From Lepturacanthus savala (Eukaryota; Chordata; Actinopteri; Scombriformes; Trichiuridae), in contig CM060478.1 in NCBI GenBank assembly GCA_030544235.1, positions 7,590,227-7,654,226 of the forward strand: a stretch of 64,000 bases of DNA, in the 5' to 3' direction. Shown in pieces: positions 8,019 to 21,700 of the stretch. The notes under the pieces were generated by a model. That model searched no databases. It was not told the DNA's origin and was given only the letters and a program-made list of their open reading frames with translations. The translations under genes were made by a program, and so were the position numbers. Position 1 is the first letter of the stretch; each line of letters starts with the position of its first letter.

Positions 8019-9680
8019 GTAAGTGATGCAAAAAAACCCAAAAAAGTATAACGAGGAGTCGTTGTTTCAGTCTAGGCGCCTTAATAATTCATTTATTGTG
8101 TCTAAAAAAAAATAAACCAGCCTGTACTAGCAGGTGCTAGCTAAGTTGTCAAAGTTTCTGCTTATAGCTACAGAAGAAAACTGTTGCTGCTGATGTTCAT
8201 CCTTAAAAACATAATAAAAAAAATGAACAAAGGCTGTTTTTCGTTTGGGAAAATTCCTATTAAATAAATGAAGCAGGTTGCACCTTTTAATTTTATTGCA
8301 TTTCCTTCCCACCCAACAGCTCGTCCACAGCATGCCAGTGTTTTCAGCTGAGCGGTTTACATTCAAAGCTGCATCACAGGGCGGAAAAGTGAACAGCAGC
8401 TGCAGCTCTAGCTGTGAGGGGAAAACACTGAATGAACTCTTTGAAAACGTGGACCCTTCTGAAGACAGACAGAGAGTTAATCGTGTAATTAAGGCGAGAT
8501 TAGTGTCATGCATGGAAGTAATGTTAATTCGTGGAAGCGGGGCAGTGTCAGAGTATACGGGGGGGGGGGGGGGGGTGAAAAAAAAAATAAGCCTCTCGGA
8601 TGGAAGTGCACCAAATGAGCCCAGCAGCACTGAATCATTGGATCCGTGTGGTGGAGCCACAGGAAGCCACTGTTGGACAGGGAGCTTCCATCATGTGCTG
8701 CTGGCCAAGTTTCCTGGCCAAACTTGTGTAAATGAGGTCACTGCAGGGTGTGTGTGTGTTTGTGTGTGTTCATTCAATACACCCTCATACATGCAAAGAT
8801 AATCCAATTAACGTTTACAGGCGTTGTTTTTTTTTTGTTTTTTTTTGTCAATAGCCTTCAGAGAAGAAGTGTCCGGCCGTAATTGCGAGGACTATCAGCG
8901 TTAACGGTTTATTGAGCAGAAGTGGAGTGTCTCCCCGAAGCGAGCAGCACATCAGCGTCCGTGGTCCAGACAGATGTTCCCCAGTACGGAGAATTAACGG
9001 GCCAAACCTCGGGACCTCTCGAGGGCCCGACGGTTTCGCGTACAGCTGCTGGGGATCCCGCGAATAATTGAACAGTCGGTCCGACAGGAAATTAATCTGC
9101 TGCTACTTCAGTAATCATAAAGACATAATTTACAGAACATTTAATATTTAGAGCTTTTGGACAGTTGTGAGACGTTTCATGACATCATCTTGTGTTCTAG
9201 GATATTGCGACAAGCACAGTTTTCGGATGAATAACTCATTTACACCCACATTTTTCATGCCTTACAATTATATCAGTTGAATCAATAACAATTATCTTAT
9301 ACATCTTTTTTTCTTTCATTTTGTAGTCTTTTCTTTGCAGAAAATAGCATTTTAATGGCTACTACAGGTGCCGTTTCCCATGTACAAAATTCTGTTTTGG
9401 GGGATTATTCTCGAGACTTGAATGATTAAATAGGTATATACATATCAGGGTTGAAAATTATAATAATCTAAATAAAATTAATAAATAAATTTGTTCATTT
9501 TCTCAGGAGGAAGGAGCAGGACGTTGATGTGGAAGCACTTGGAAACTTAAATTTAAAAAAAAAGTTTTCTACTAACATCTCATTAGAAAAGACAAAAAGC
9601 TATATAAGTAACATTTAGATTTTTTATTTTAATTATAAAATTAATTAATCGATTAAGTACACAGTCATTGGTAATGTATA

Positions 9681-9711
<31 letters not shown>

Positions 9712-12700
9712 TTTATGAGAGAGAGAAACTCTAGTGTTTTATTATCTTGTTATCAGGATGCAGACACTTTTTCATATTCTCTTATCAGGTGTCACTAATG
9801 TATAACCTATACAACACTAATAACTGCTGTAGCCCTGCATCAGTTTCAATTTCCGCCCACTGTGTCAGGAGCCGGTGCATCTCTGCATCATCGCGGCCCA
9901 TCCTCGTAACCACGACGATGAGGATCCGTGGATGCGTCGGCTGTCTGGTCCGTTTAGGCGTCCGCGCAGCAAACCAAACATCTCTCCTGCAACACTTGCC
10001 GCACGTGCACAGAAGGTGAGGACAGGAGACAACTGTTAATGTCAGTCCGATCACCTTGAGCACTCGTGAAGCTCCGGTCCTGCACAGCGGCGCCGTCTTT
10101 GGGAAGCAGCTGCTTCTCTCTTTTTTTTTTTTTTTTACGCCCCCCCCTCCCTCCTTGTTCGTTTTTCAAAGGGCCTGCATGGCCCTGATAACGGCGGGAG
10201 CAGACCGCGTCGTGGATCGCTTCTCGATGTCTCTCGGCCGCCTGTCAGGTCTCCCGGAAACAGTATCTCTCGGGCTTCTTGGAAAACGGCATATGGCCTA
10301 CATTAGGCAGCGGTATTAGAGCGGCGTTTTGGCTCCAAAAGGCTGCAAACATAATCAAGCGGTCAGGTTGATGTCCAAGCGTGGCTGCCAGAAGGGCTTC
10401 TTTTTGGCAGGTAGTCTGATTAGCAGAGGAAGGCTGTGGAATTGATCGAGGCGCACGTCCCGCATCGCGTTTTCTCGCCCAAACGCTTTTGACAACAGCA
10501 AGTCGGGGGTTGGGGAAAATAAAATAAACGCCGGCGGTAGTTAAATGAGCCGCTCCAGTCCGTCAAGACACTTTATTATTTGGGCAGGTGTGTTCTTATT
10601 CTATTTGACTGCCGAGTCAGTGAACACAGTAAATGTCAGTGTTCTTTTTTTTTAGTCTCATGACCTTTTTGTAAATGAAGCCATGGATGTTTTGACCCCT
10701 TGTTGCAGGTTTTATTTCTCAATAAAGAGTTCCCCCTCTTGAGACGCTTACTCAGAATGATGGTTGGAGGCCCGGGGGTGCAATTTCACAAAAAATTGGA
10801 AAAAAAAGCTTAAACAGAAGACTTAATTATATGTGTAGCAGTGTCGTTTTCTTTTCTTGAGACGTCGCAGATGTGTCTCGGGGGTTGCAAATGTACCGTG
10901 ACCAGCTGTGTGTCCAGAATCCAGTCGTTGCATTTGAGCGTGGACAAAAACTATTTGAACACTGTACCGGGTCAGTTCTGAATTCAAAATGTCAAACATT
11001 TGCTATTTCAGCGGTTAAAACGGAAAACTCCCGTGCCGGCGTTTCTTTTATTTCGGTCAGAATGATTGAGCGCCTTGAAGACGTCACTCCTTGGCTCTGG
11101 AAAACCGCTGCGGGGTTTATCGATTCTTCATAATTAACTAATCAATTGGAAAACAAAAATGTCAACGAATGCATCAATAATGATAGCGCTCATTAGTGGC
11201 AGCTTACTATGAGTGAGCTTCACTCCACAGTGTAGAGACAGTGTAGTTTAACTAGTAGCCAGGCTCCAGACACTTCTACTCTGTCCGAGTCCTCGACTGA
11301 ACCTGGATCAGCACTAACTGGTTGTGGATGTGCTTGAGTGTTGAGACAGGAGGGCGACATTCACAAACAGCAGTGTGAATTGTGCATGTACATAGATAGG
11401 TGTATTTTTATTTTTTTTTACTTTTTGATCTGAACGATTTACAAACTATTCTAAACCTGTGCGTGACTGTGCTCAGAGGATGCAGTTAATTACGTCGTCT
11501 GTTAATCGTGTTGTTACAGAGCTGTGTGCTTTTATGCTTTTGATCGTCCTCGTCAAGCCAAAGGCAAATTTCCACTTCTGTGGACGATATATTCCGTTGT
11601 GTGTTTGTGTGCGCGTGGCTGCTCTTCCGTCAAGGAGAAGTGCATGAGCCAATGAAAGCAGATTTGGTTGAGGATAAAGATAGACACAGGGAGAGATGGC
11701 TGATTAGTTGCACTGAATTCTGAGGCACTCACTTTCTTTCATCTCTGGGCTGTTACAGACTCTCACTTTCTCTCACTCCCTTTCCTTCCACTCTTACTCC
11801 ATGGCTGCCTGCAGCTACTGGCCTCTTGCCACAGCGGAGCACTGCCTGTAATTGGCCTTAGCAGTAACGCAATAGGTGGGGGACGACTGTCGTGGTCATA
11901 TCGGGGTATCATCTGATCCTGGATTGCGGTCACGTATTGTGGAGTGTTTTCCCCCTGTAGCTGGCTAACGCTACAATGTTCAAATGCTTAAAGTTTGACA
12001 ATCACAGAGAATTAGAACGTTTTCTGAAATAATAAACAAATGTGCTTACTGCAGAAAACGTGTATTTTAGAACTGTTGCAGCTATGTAAATTAGCAGACT
12101 TGCTAACTCTGACAAGTTTGTACTCACATACTGATGTTCATTAATGTGTACTGTCCCTTTAAAATATTTAAATGCAGATAAGTTCACCTGAAAGTAGCAG
12201 CTGAAGCGGAAATACTGAAAGAAACTGGTGCCCGTTCACGAATCTAAAAATCAGCCGGCGTGCACACGGACTGAAAGCAGTTGGAGTGTATTGCGTGTGG
12301 AGGGCGTGTCAGAAGATGCTGAAGATGTTTGCGTTCAAAGACGTGGAGTTGTCACTTGAAAGCGCGCGAAGCGTTAGACGGAGTTGGGACGGAGCTGAAT
12401 CTCCATCTGAACCTTCAGTCGGAGCCTCATCACTGAAGGCAGGTGAACTCTATTAAAGAGTGAGATATAAAAGAAGAGAAACTGTCAGTTGTAGAGATTG
12501 GTACTTTTATTATTAACCAGTCAGTCATTAAAATTATACAGAATCTGAACTTTCCTACTTTTCTATGAAAAAAAATTGTACTAATGGCAAACTGTTGGTA
12601 AGTGGAAGTCTTTTTCACAGCAGACATTCTAATCAAAGCAGGATGTAAAGTATGTAAAACCTGCTTTCTTACTGTCATATGTTAAAATGTCTTCTGTGAA

Positions 12701-15700
12701 GGAGAAGAGAGTCTGAGGTGTTAAATGAAAGCTGTTAAACTCTAACGACAACTCTCTTCACTAATGGTCTTTTATTTCCAATTAAAGGGGCCTTCTTATG
12801 AAGAAAAAACACTTCTTCAGTGCTTGTGTGTAAACATTTCGGTCTGTGGTGTTCCTGCTAACATACAAACTGTGAAATAAGACCACCCACTCGTTCTATT
12901 GTGGTCTGGCCTCCTCTGCTGAAACCTGGCTAAACATAAGCCGTTTATAAATGGCGTAATTTGTGATGTCACAACAGGAGTGAAAGTTAATAGTAACCGT
13001 ATACACCTTAGTCCAGAGGTGTCAAACTCATGATAATTCATGGGCCACATACATACCAATTTGATGCCACGTGGGCCCGACCAGTAAAACTGATCTATAA
13101 TAACCTCCTGTATAAATAACACCAGCTCCAAATTTCTCCTTTTCTTTTCATGTACAGAGATAAACCTACAACACTGAACACTTTCACATGAACCATCCAT
13201 TTACAAAGCAGGAGATGAACAGCCTCGGGTGTCTTATAAAATAAGCGCAATTAAAAAAAAATTACTATATTTATTTATATATTCCTTGAGCACTGAAAGC
13301 TGATGTGAGTACACCAAGGCTGTGAAGAAATAGATACCATTTTTTTCTTAGAAAATCCAAAACTCTGTGTCCACTTTTTTTCCCCCCTTACACTGTGCAG
13401 AGTCATCCAAGGGCCGGATTAGACCTCTCGTCAGGTCGGGTTCTGTCCCCTTCAAACCACCGCCTCAGTCGTCGACTAAAGATGGACAATGCATGGGCTC
13501 CGTAACAGTGGAGGAGAGTAGAAGAGATTTGGACACAGTGGTATTTTCGTGTTATTGTTGCCAGGAATAGCAAACAAACAACCGAGCACTCTAGAGGCCA
13601 TTGTACATCTTAATTGTGCAATTATTAATAATTACACCATTTAACACATATACAAAGACGCAGCTTTTTTAAAAATAGTTTGTCGTTGCCGCTGCTGACG
13701 TAAAGAGGTCAACCGGATATGACTCCACCAGTTGAAATGGGTATAGCGCCACCTATCGTAACGGGGTGTGATGTGTCTCGGCCAATATTTTATTTATTTA
13801 TTTTATTTGGACAACTGCTGTTGTCCAAATGAAGGGGCATAGTCGAGCTATGGCTATAATCTGAATAAGATGTGCATGTAGGCTTTTTTAGAGCAAGTGT
13901 GTGAGAAAGCAACACATTGCTAAGTGTTTTTGGACTATAAAAGCATGCCATTTTTATAAATAGACCATGAAAATAAAAAAAAATGGCAAAATAGGGCCCC
14001 TGTTTTAAAAAATAAAACCAACCAAAGAACACCATATTACCAGATACCCACCTCCTTGTTTTAACATCCGTGTTCAAAATGAAGGTGAATACAAACGGCA
14101 TTAAAAACACGTCTATGGCCGAGCTGACACGAGAGAGCATAATTAACTACAGTAAGGCCAAGGGTCCAGTTCGGCGTATTGCAAACTCACAGAATTAACG
14201 TTAATTAGCTACAGCTGAGTAAAACTGCCGGGGACAGTCGTCATTACGCGCGGTCCAAAAACTCCGACGTGCCACCGCTCGTTAAGCTCCCTCAGATAAG
14301 GGCTAATATTAAAACGCCGGTGCTTTTCTGTGCTCTTAATATTTCAAGAGGAGCTGTCACTTCCGTCTTGCTCTTTCATTTCGGAACAAACCTCTTGCTC
14401 CACATAGGACGCAGCGCTTTTATAAAAGCAGTTGGCAGTACCTCGTGAACTTTTTTTTTTTTTTTTTTTGTCTTACTTGACCTTGTTTGCCTCAGGTGAT
14501 GTGCAGATGATGACAGCTGGAGCGGCTCTGGAGTCCGAGCGAAAAGGGAGTCTTCAAAGGGATCCGCTCAGCTTTATGCTGAGATGACAACAGAGGGATG
14601 AAAGGTTGCTTCTTTTGCTTTGTGGGGCGTGCGTGTGTCTGTGGCTGTTTGCGCGCTAGAGGAAGGGATTAGGAGGAGGAATGCAATTGAAGTGGGCCTC
14701 GGTAGTGTCGAGGAGTGACTGTGTGGAACTCCCACACCTGCTGCCTTTACCGTGCCTCTTTGGCGACCTCTCCAAAGGGGACTGAGTACACAGTTTTTAT
14801 TGTTGACCACAAATCAGCTTGTCTTTGGGGAGTGTCGGTCTGGAATTGATAAGAGGGGCATCTAATAAAGCAAAGAAAACGGTTACCTGCCCGCACCCCT
14901 GCAGCAGTAGTTATTTTAGTTCAATATTTGGTCGTAGAGTTCTTTTATGGCGCAATATATTCCTGCTTTCAGCCGCATTCAGCTCATTTCCACTTGCCTC
15001 CATTACTGAACTAGATTCATGACAGAGGGAAGAGAAACGGCACTCTCGCTCAGCCAATTCCTGTGGGAGACCTGGATGAAACTGTAAGTACTTTTTTTTT
15101 TTCCCCACTGTGCCCATGCTAGGGCAACTTGGTAGCAAATTGAGGAAGATCAGAGAGGTCAAAAACTCAGATTGCGTATCACAAAATCAACACAAGTCGC
15201 TTGACAGAGTGACACGCTCTGTAGATTGTAACACCATATGTTTGTAGTGTCTGCTTGTGGAGAGGCTTTTGTGCAGTGCAGTGAGATTAATCCTGGCCAA
15301 CAATGTTTCATTTAGCTGCCAGCACAGCCATTATTGCCCATGGAAACCAATTAAAACCAGTTCTCCAGATCTCAGCAACCCAGCATTCTTCCTATGTCAG
15401 GAAATAGTTTAGATTTTTTTGAGAAATAGCTTGATTTATTGGCTTTGTGTGGAAACTGTACAAACAAATTGCATAGGGTTTTTTTTTTTTATTGTTTGGT
15501 AATTTTTCACCTCGGTTAATTAAAAAAAGTTTTCCCCTTAGATACCGTTGGTAGTTTTGTTCCTGCAACTTTTATTCTTTTACAGCACGCATACATTTTA
15601 CTGTAATAACCTTGGCAGAGCAGGGTTTCCCAGGTGATGAAGGGGCGGGGGTGTTAAAGTTCAATTATTTATTCATGTACAAATTACCAAGAGGAACACT

Positions 15701-18700
15701 GTTTATAAAACAAATGAGTTTAGGCCTAGTTTGATAGTGCTGGGATTTCCTGAGGGTCTGTGAATGCGTCTTGGGTCGTGTATAGAGTGGTTCTCCTCTG
15801 AAAGAAGAAAAACATGAGAAATAAAGTAGCAGCCAAACCAGCTAACATTTTTGAGTGTGGATTTGAGGGGTGTTACAATAATATACATGCAGATATCGTT
15901 TTTTTCAGTTGGACGTAGGCGAGGCAGGGTGCATTGGTTGTTGTGGTGGCCGCCTCAACTATAAACGCTGTGGGAAAACATGCAGAAATACAGCTAAAGT
16001 GTCACTTTATTTTAGTCAGAGGTACCTAGTTTATCAAGCTGACTATAGCTACACACATAAAAAAAAAGATACCACGACTTAATCAAAAAACATATTGGAT
16101 GTGACACCTATTTGTTGAATTTCAGTGGATTTTCAACAGAACTGAACGATTTACCTACAATCAAGACCATTGACATCACAAGTTACCTCGTCCTCCAGAC
16201 AAATTATTACACTAAACAACAAATGAAAGCCTATAAAGGTTTGGAGGCCTACAACTTCTTTTTGTCAGCGGCTGGATCCACAGCCTCTGTAGCAAACAGC
16301 TCCGTTCTGTTGTTCTTTTTGTTTTTTGTGAAGATGCTACCCGCTAGCAGTAGTATCTATAATGTCAACAAGCATAGATTCACTATGAGCAAAGAACTAC
16401 TAGCACCCTAACCAGATGATTCATATAGAAGACACAGGAATAAAAGAACAGATTTCTTCTTGTATTACAATGTAAACACGATCATTCAATACAATAAATT
16501 TCTTGTATTTGATTCTTAACTTCAGAAAAATAACAGTTTCATCATTTATTTTAAGATGTTAAATCGTAATATTTCTGTATCTATAACTGCACAAGCAAGC
16601 AAACTTTCAACCTTGTATTGAAATGATAACAGTCTTTCCCTATGGCAAAAATCATAGTCATGATTATTTCGTTCAGTATTAAGATCATGATTATTTAAAA
16701 AGATTAGTCATTGGCTTTAGAAACATCCTGCGATTATTGAACTTCTGAAAATTTCATGTCTTTTTAGCATTAGAGTCCTTTGCTCTATGAATATAATTCA
16801 ACTGAAATCCTAATGGAAAATGGAAGAATGGTTGAGATTTAGACTATTTTTAAATGTTTTATACGTTTTTTTTTATTTTTCTTACCCACAGTCCAACAAA
16901 AGGAAAATGTAATAGAAAATTTCATTAATCACACAGTCCACGATGATAAGACTGCTTCTTGTTCATGCCCGTGCTTCTGGGATTGGATTTTTTTTCTTGA
17001 GGCTATTTGCAACTGAGAGAACAAGGTCAGCCAGAGGTGACTGTGTTCTTCACATGACTGAAAGAGGACAGGACAAGATGGCCAGTCTGTTAGGCCGCCT
17101 CTTTAATGTCAGAATACAATGATATAATAAAACCACACCACCCACCACCGGCACCGCCGCCGTACGCCTTTTAGAAATGGACAGATGCGTTATTTATTGC
17201 TTTTGTAGAGCCTGGAGTTCACCTGAGTTTGTCACATTTATCGTTGTTACATGGACACAAGAAACATGGTGATTGAGGGAAATCAGGTTAAGGCAGGAAG
17301 TCAGAGAACGCTTTTGCACGCACACACACGCACTGTTATAACAGGATTACTGTAAAACCCATGTTTACATATTGTTTGTCAGTAATCAGATTTCCTTTGC
17401 ATCCCCCAACTGTATTGTATTAACCAAGGCCTTTGTATTTAATTTATTGAACACATGGATGCACCACCACATGTAATAATCGTTTTTTCTTTCTTCCAGC
17501 TGCACAAAGTAATACGTCTTTGTCATGAACAAATGCTTTTGTTAAATCCCAACAAGAAACCCAGCTACTGCTAATATGGCTTAACATCTGTGTTTTTCGG
17601 TTGTAATCTAGCCATTTAAAAGAAAATAAGTGTTGTATTTACACGACGTGTAAGGAATCCGCCAACGGTAACCAGGATACACAAACACAGATCCATATCC
17701 TCCTTCGAATGTTGCACACAGAATGTCCACCAAAATGTGACACTATATTAAAACTGACAGAGATCCCTCCCTTGCAGCTGCACATTATATCCTGGGGGAG
17801 CGTGTATGCAAACAAACCTCATCCACTCCATAGATCAGAGGTCTGTGAAAACAATCACAATCTGCTGCTTACAGGTGTCGAAGGAGATTTGTCTCAGTCG
17901 ACTGCGAGGGGAAAACGGTTGCCTTAAAACAAGGCGTTGCGTAATCACATAAGGGAAACTGGGTTTGGGTTTCTGCATCATGTGAGCAGGCAGCTGACCG
18001 GTGAACTGAATGTACGGGTCTAATGCTTGTCCTCAATACCTGCGAGGACTGACAGAAAAGTCAGGTGTATCTGGGCCAGAACACGACGTGTCCTACTCTG
18101 CTTCAGATCAGCGCTGCTAAGAGGAGCGAAGTAGGCCACAGTGTCCATTTCCTCTCACCTTAAAGACTCGCTTAAAATGCGGTCTCATACACGCCAGGCT
18201 CCGGCTCAAGCGCAGCGTTGTAAAGTATTCTATACCCGCATTGTTCCCCTCATTTAACTCCGCTGCTTATAAAGTGTTCTTTCTTGGCTTTGGAGATGTT
18301 TTTCGTGAATAATTTGTGATTATATCTACGTCTTCCTTTTTTTGCGTCTTGTATATGTGTTCATGTGAAGACAGCTGGTGTTGCGAGTGAAGATGCATTA
18401 TTCAGCCCTCGCTGCACTTTTCACCTTTTGAGGGGCTGAAAATAAAGAATGTTTTTGTTGCTTTTTCCGAAAACTCAATACCTGAACTAGACTGTATATA
18501 GAACTCTATTTATACCATCACAAATTTTCTTTTCTTTTAGAGCCTCTTTGTGACTGCTATTCCTCCTCTTATGCCTCCACCGCATTCCCTCCCACCACGC
18601 TCTAAATAGATCCCTAATGTATTCCTCAGCGAACAGTTGAAAGGTTAGTATGCATTTTAACCCTGGAGCGTGGTCCATTTCCTCAATGTGATATGTCACA

Positions 18701-21700
18701 GTCCAGTGGTTTGTGAAACCATGTCCAAGTAAAGGATGTACAAGGATGGTAAAAGGATGTTAAAAGCAGTTAGGGGTGGCTATTGAGAACTATTTCTTAT
18801 TTGGCGCTGTTTCCAAATATGTAGGAGTTTGGCTGTCTCTCTTAAGCTATCTCTGTAAGTGTTGCCAAACTTCACATATTCTTCGAAATTGTATTAGAAT
18901 TCATCATATTTGATGTTAATGTTTTAGTCAGAATGCCCCAGATTCAGCTTGGGCTGATGTGTCCAACTCAATTTTAACAAGCATAAAACAAAATATCTTG
19001 ATATTTTTACCGTTTTTTTTTTTGCATGTAACATTCAGTTTTCTTTGGTAATGAAATGAATGGCAAACAACCAAGACCTGGTACTACCAGGGTCTATGAG
19101 CAGAATCAGAATTGGGTAAAACTGGATGGAATTTAAAAGACACTAGACGTGCAATTAATGATGATTTGAGTTTCCCGGTTATTTTCTTGTTCAATCTTTT
19201 CATAAAATAAAACGTCATGTCCAAAACCTCATAGATATTCAAGACAGAGAAAATAAGACCACATTTAAAATATATTGAATGAGCAAATGTCTGGCGCTAG
19301 TGCTTGAAAAGTGACTCAATACAATTAATTGCTCTCACATTGCTAATCAAGGTATGTAATTATCCGTCAATTGAATAATCAATTATTCAGTTTTAAAAGA
19401 CATCCAGTGGGAGTGGCGACATAGCTTTCGATGAGCCTTCAGCTTTAATGACTATGCAGTACCTACCTGTTATTAGGGGGCTGGTTTAGGACGAGGACCT
19501 ATGGGGAGTCGGGCAAGGGTGTCCAATTAATCCATCACACTTTTTCAATGGCGGAACTTAACACAGTGCTACGGTAATAACTGACACTGACTTGTATTGC
19601 AGATAATTTATATGTATTATCTGTTCCCATATTTAATAATAGGCCATATGTAGTTTAATCAGAGGTCCAGCACAATGTGTTTTATTAATGAGCAAAAACA
19701 CGATGAATACACAATGTGCTGATGCTGGCCCAGGCGTTGTGAATCATAGTGAATTAATTATGCCAATGCAGGGCTAGGAGATGATGTGGCAGCACTGTAA
19801 TGTAACTTAGAGAAAAAACATGGCGCATACACACACACACACACACACAAAGGGACACATTGCCATGGTAACCTCAGAAGTTTTCACGCGGTCCAGATGA
19901 TGTGTCTTTGTGACATTGCTGTGCATGTGAGAGTCCCCATGCTGCAGTGCAGAATTATCTTCTGAAGTGTTCTCGTCCTGCTCCCTCTTCGTTTTGACAG
20001 CCTTTAGATGTATGTTACAGCCTCCTGTAGTGATTTCTCTGTGTGTGGAGGTCCAATTTCACAGCTCCTCTTTCATTCTCAGTGGTGTGCCTCCCTGTTT
20101 ATGAAGATTTACTTGACAGCCGGGCAGTATTTTTATACCTCCTTCAAATTTGTGACTCCAGGATACTTTTTTTTTATACTCGCACCTTACTTTACTGTTC
20201 GATAATTGGAATAAAACTGATTTGACATTGTATTGCACTTTGACAATCAATGTGACACTTTGTTGAAATCCACAGGGGTCACATTTGCACATTGCCTTTA
20301 TGTGTGTGTATATATATGTTACTTTATTAGCAGATTACTTGTTCTGACACTGCAGGGAAAGTAAAGATCTTGTTCCCAACACTTAACTTGAAGGTAGAGA
20401 GGGGAAGGAAGAGTGATATCATAAGATGTAGACATGGCAAACTGGAGAGAAGAAGACAGAGAAGACTGGAGACCAGATATCATTGTATTAGAGGGGTGAT
20501 GGATGAAGAAATAAACAAGGATGAAAATCTGCCCAAGGAGAAAATCTCTAGTTTTAGACACTGAAAAACCCAATAAAACGTTGTCAGTTGATGCATGAAC
20601 CCCGATCTATGCCGACCATTGGTCATCTTTGAGGTGCCAACAGTTCATCTTTGTTACAAATTGAGATGTAACCTTAGCAACAAGGCAAGGACTACGTGTC
20701 AAATGATCTGCGAGTTGTTTTTGAGTACATCAAATTAGTGAGGCATGTAAACACCGTGAGGGGGGGAAAAGATCTGCCAGATCAAGCCTTAATGGATGCT
20801 TTAATTTTCCCGCAGTGTGATTCTTTTGTGTCATCATGAAAGCCCAGTCGATGAATAAAAAAAAATACTCTCAGGGTAATTATTGCACATGGAAGGAGAC
20901 TCAAAGACGCTATAAGATCCAGAGATCATTGACCCACCACCGGCACAACCTTTGTGAATTTCTCCCTATGCTTGTCCAATTATCAGCTGAGATCCATGGC
21001 TGGAATGGTCATGCCTGTAAAGACAATGGACTCTGTGATGCTCATGAATATTCATGCGATGCTCTGTGTAAAGAGCCCACAATCGGGCTGTATGAGTGTC
21101 TTTAATGTACAAGGAGAAAATGAGGATGAAGGCTGCTCAGTGATGATCGTGATTTAAGTAAGATTCATCAAACGTGGTCTTCAGTGTGCGGCAGAAGCAT
21201 TTCCCCGTCATGTTGGTTTGACATGTTCTTGTCACAAGTGAGTAAACCTTAGCTACAAACAAGTCTCTTAGGTGAATGGGGAACTGGCACACTTTAATGA
21301 ACTTGCTACAAAGGAAGCAGTTCTACCTGTCACAAACAAGCAATGCATATATTAGCGTTTGGGACATTTTACTCTTGATCGTTATCTGAGAGTTTATTTA
21401 AGAGGCACCTTTGAGAGACGAATGTTAAACCTCGAACCGCTTGAAGTGGAGCATGCTGCTAATGTAAAATGTTTCAAGCCACCACATTCTCTTTATTGCC
21501 AGCCCAAGCACATGCAGCCTTCCCTGCGCTGATCAAAAGAACATGTGAGTCTTTCCCCTACCGTGTTGTAATGAGAGTCCCATCAATAAAGATCAAAGAG
21601 GACCAGTGGAAGGTCAGGATCAAGATGGCCTTTAAACAGTGCTCCAACCCTGAACTCACATGAAAAATGGAGACTATCCATAACAAATTGCCTTGGATTT

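Noticed and set aside
8127..8802. Opposed open frames of 177 (minus) and 174 (plus) codons
   Set aside because: They mirror each other, run through a poly-G tract and a TG repeat, have no domain and lie in intron 1 of stk32c.
12180..12449. Inverted AGTTCACCTG / CAGGTGAACT pair around a GC-richer 250-base block
   Set aside because: Only ten bases match and the flanks diverge, so it is not enough to call a transposon.
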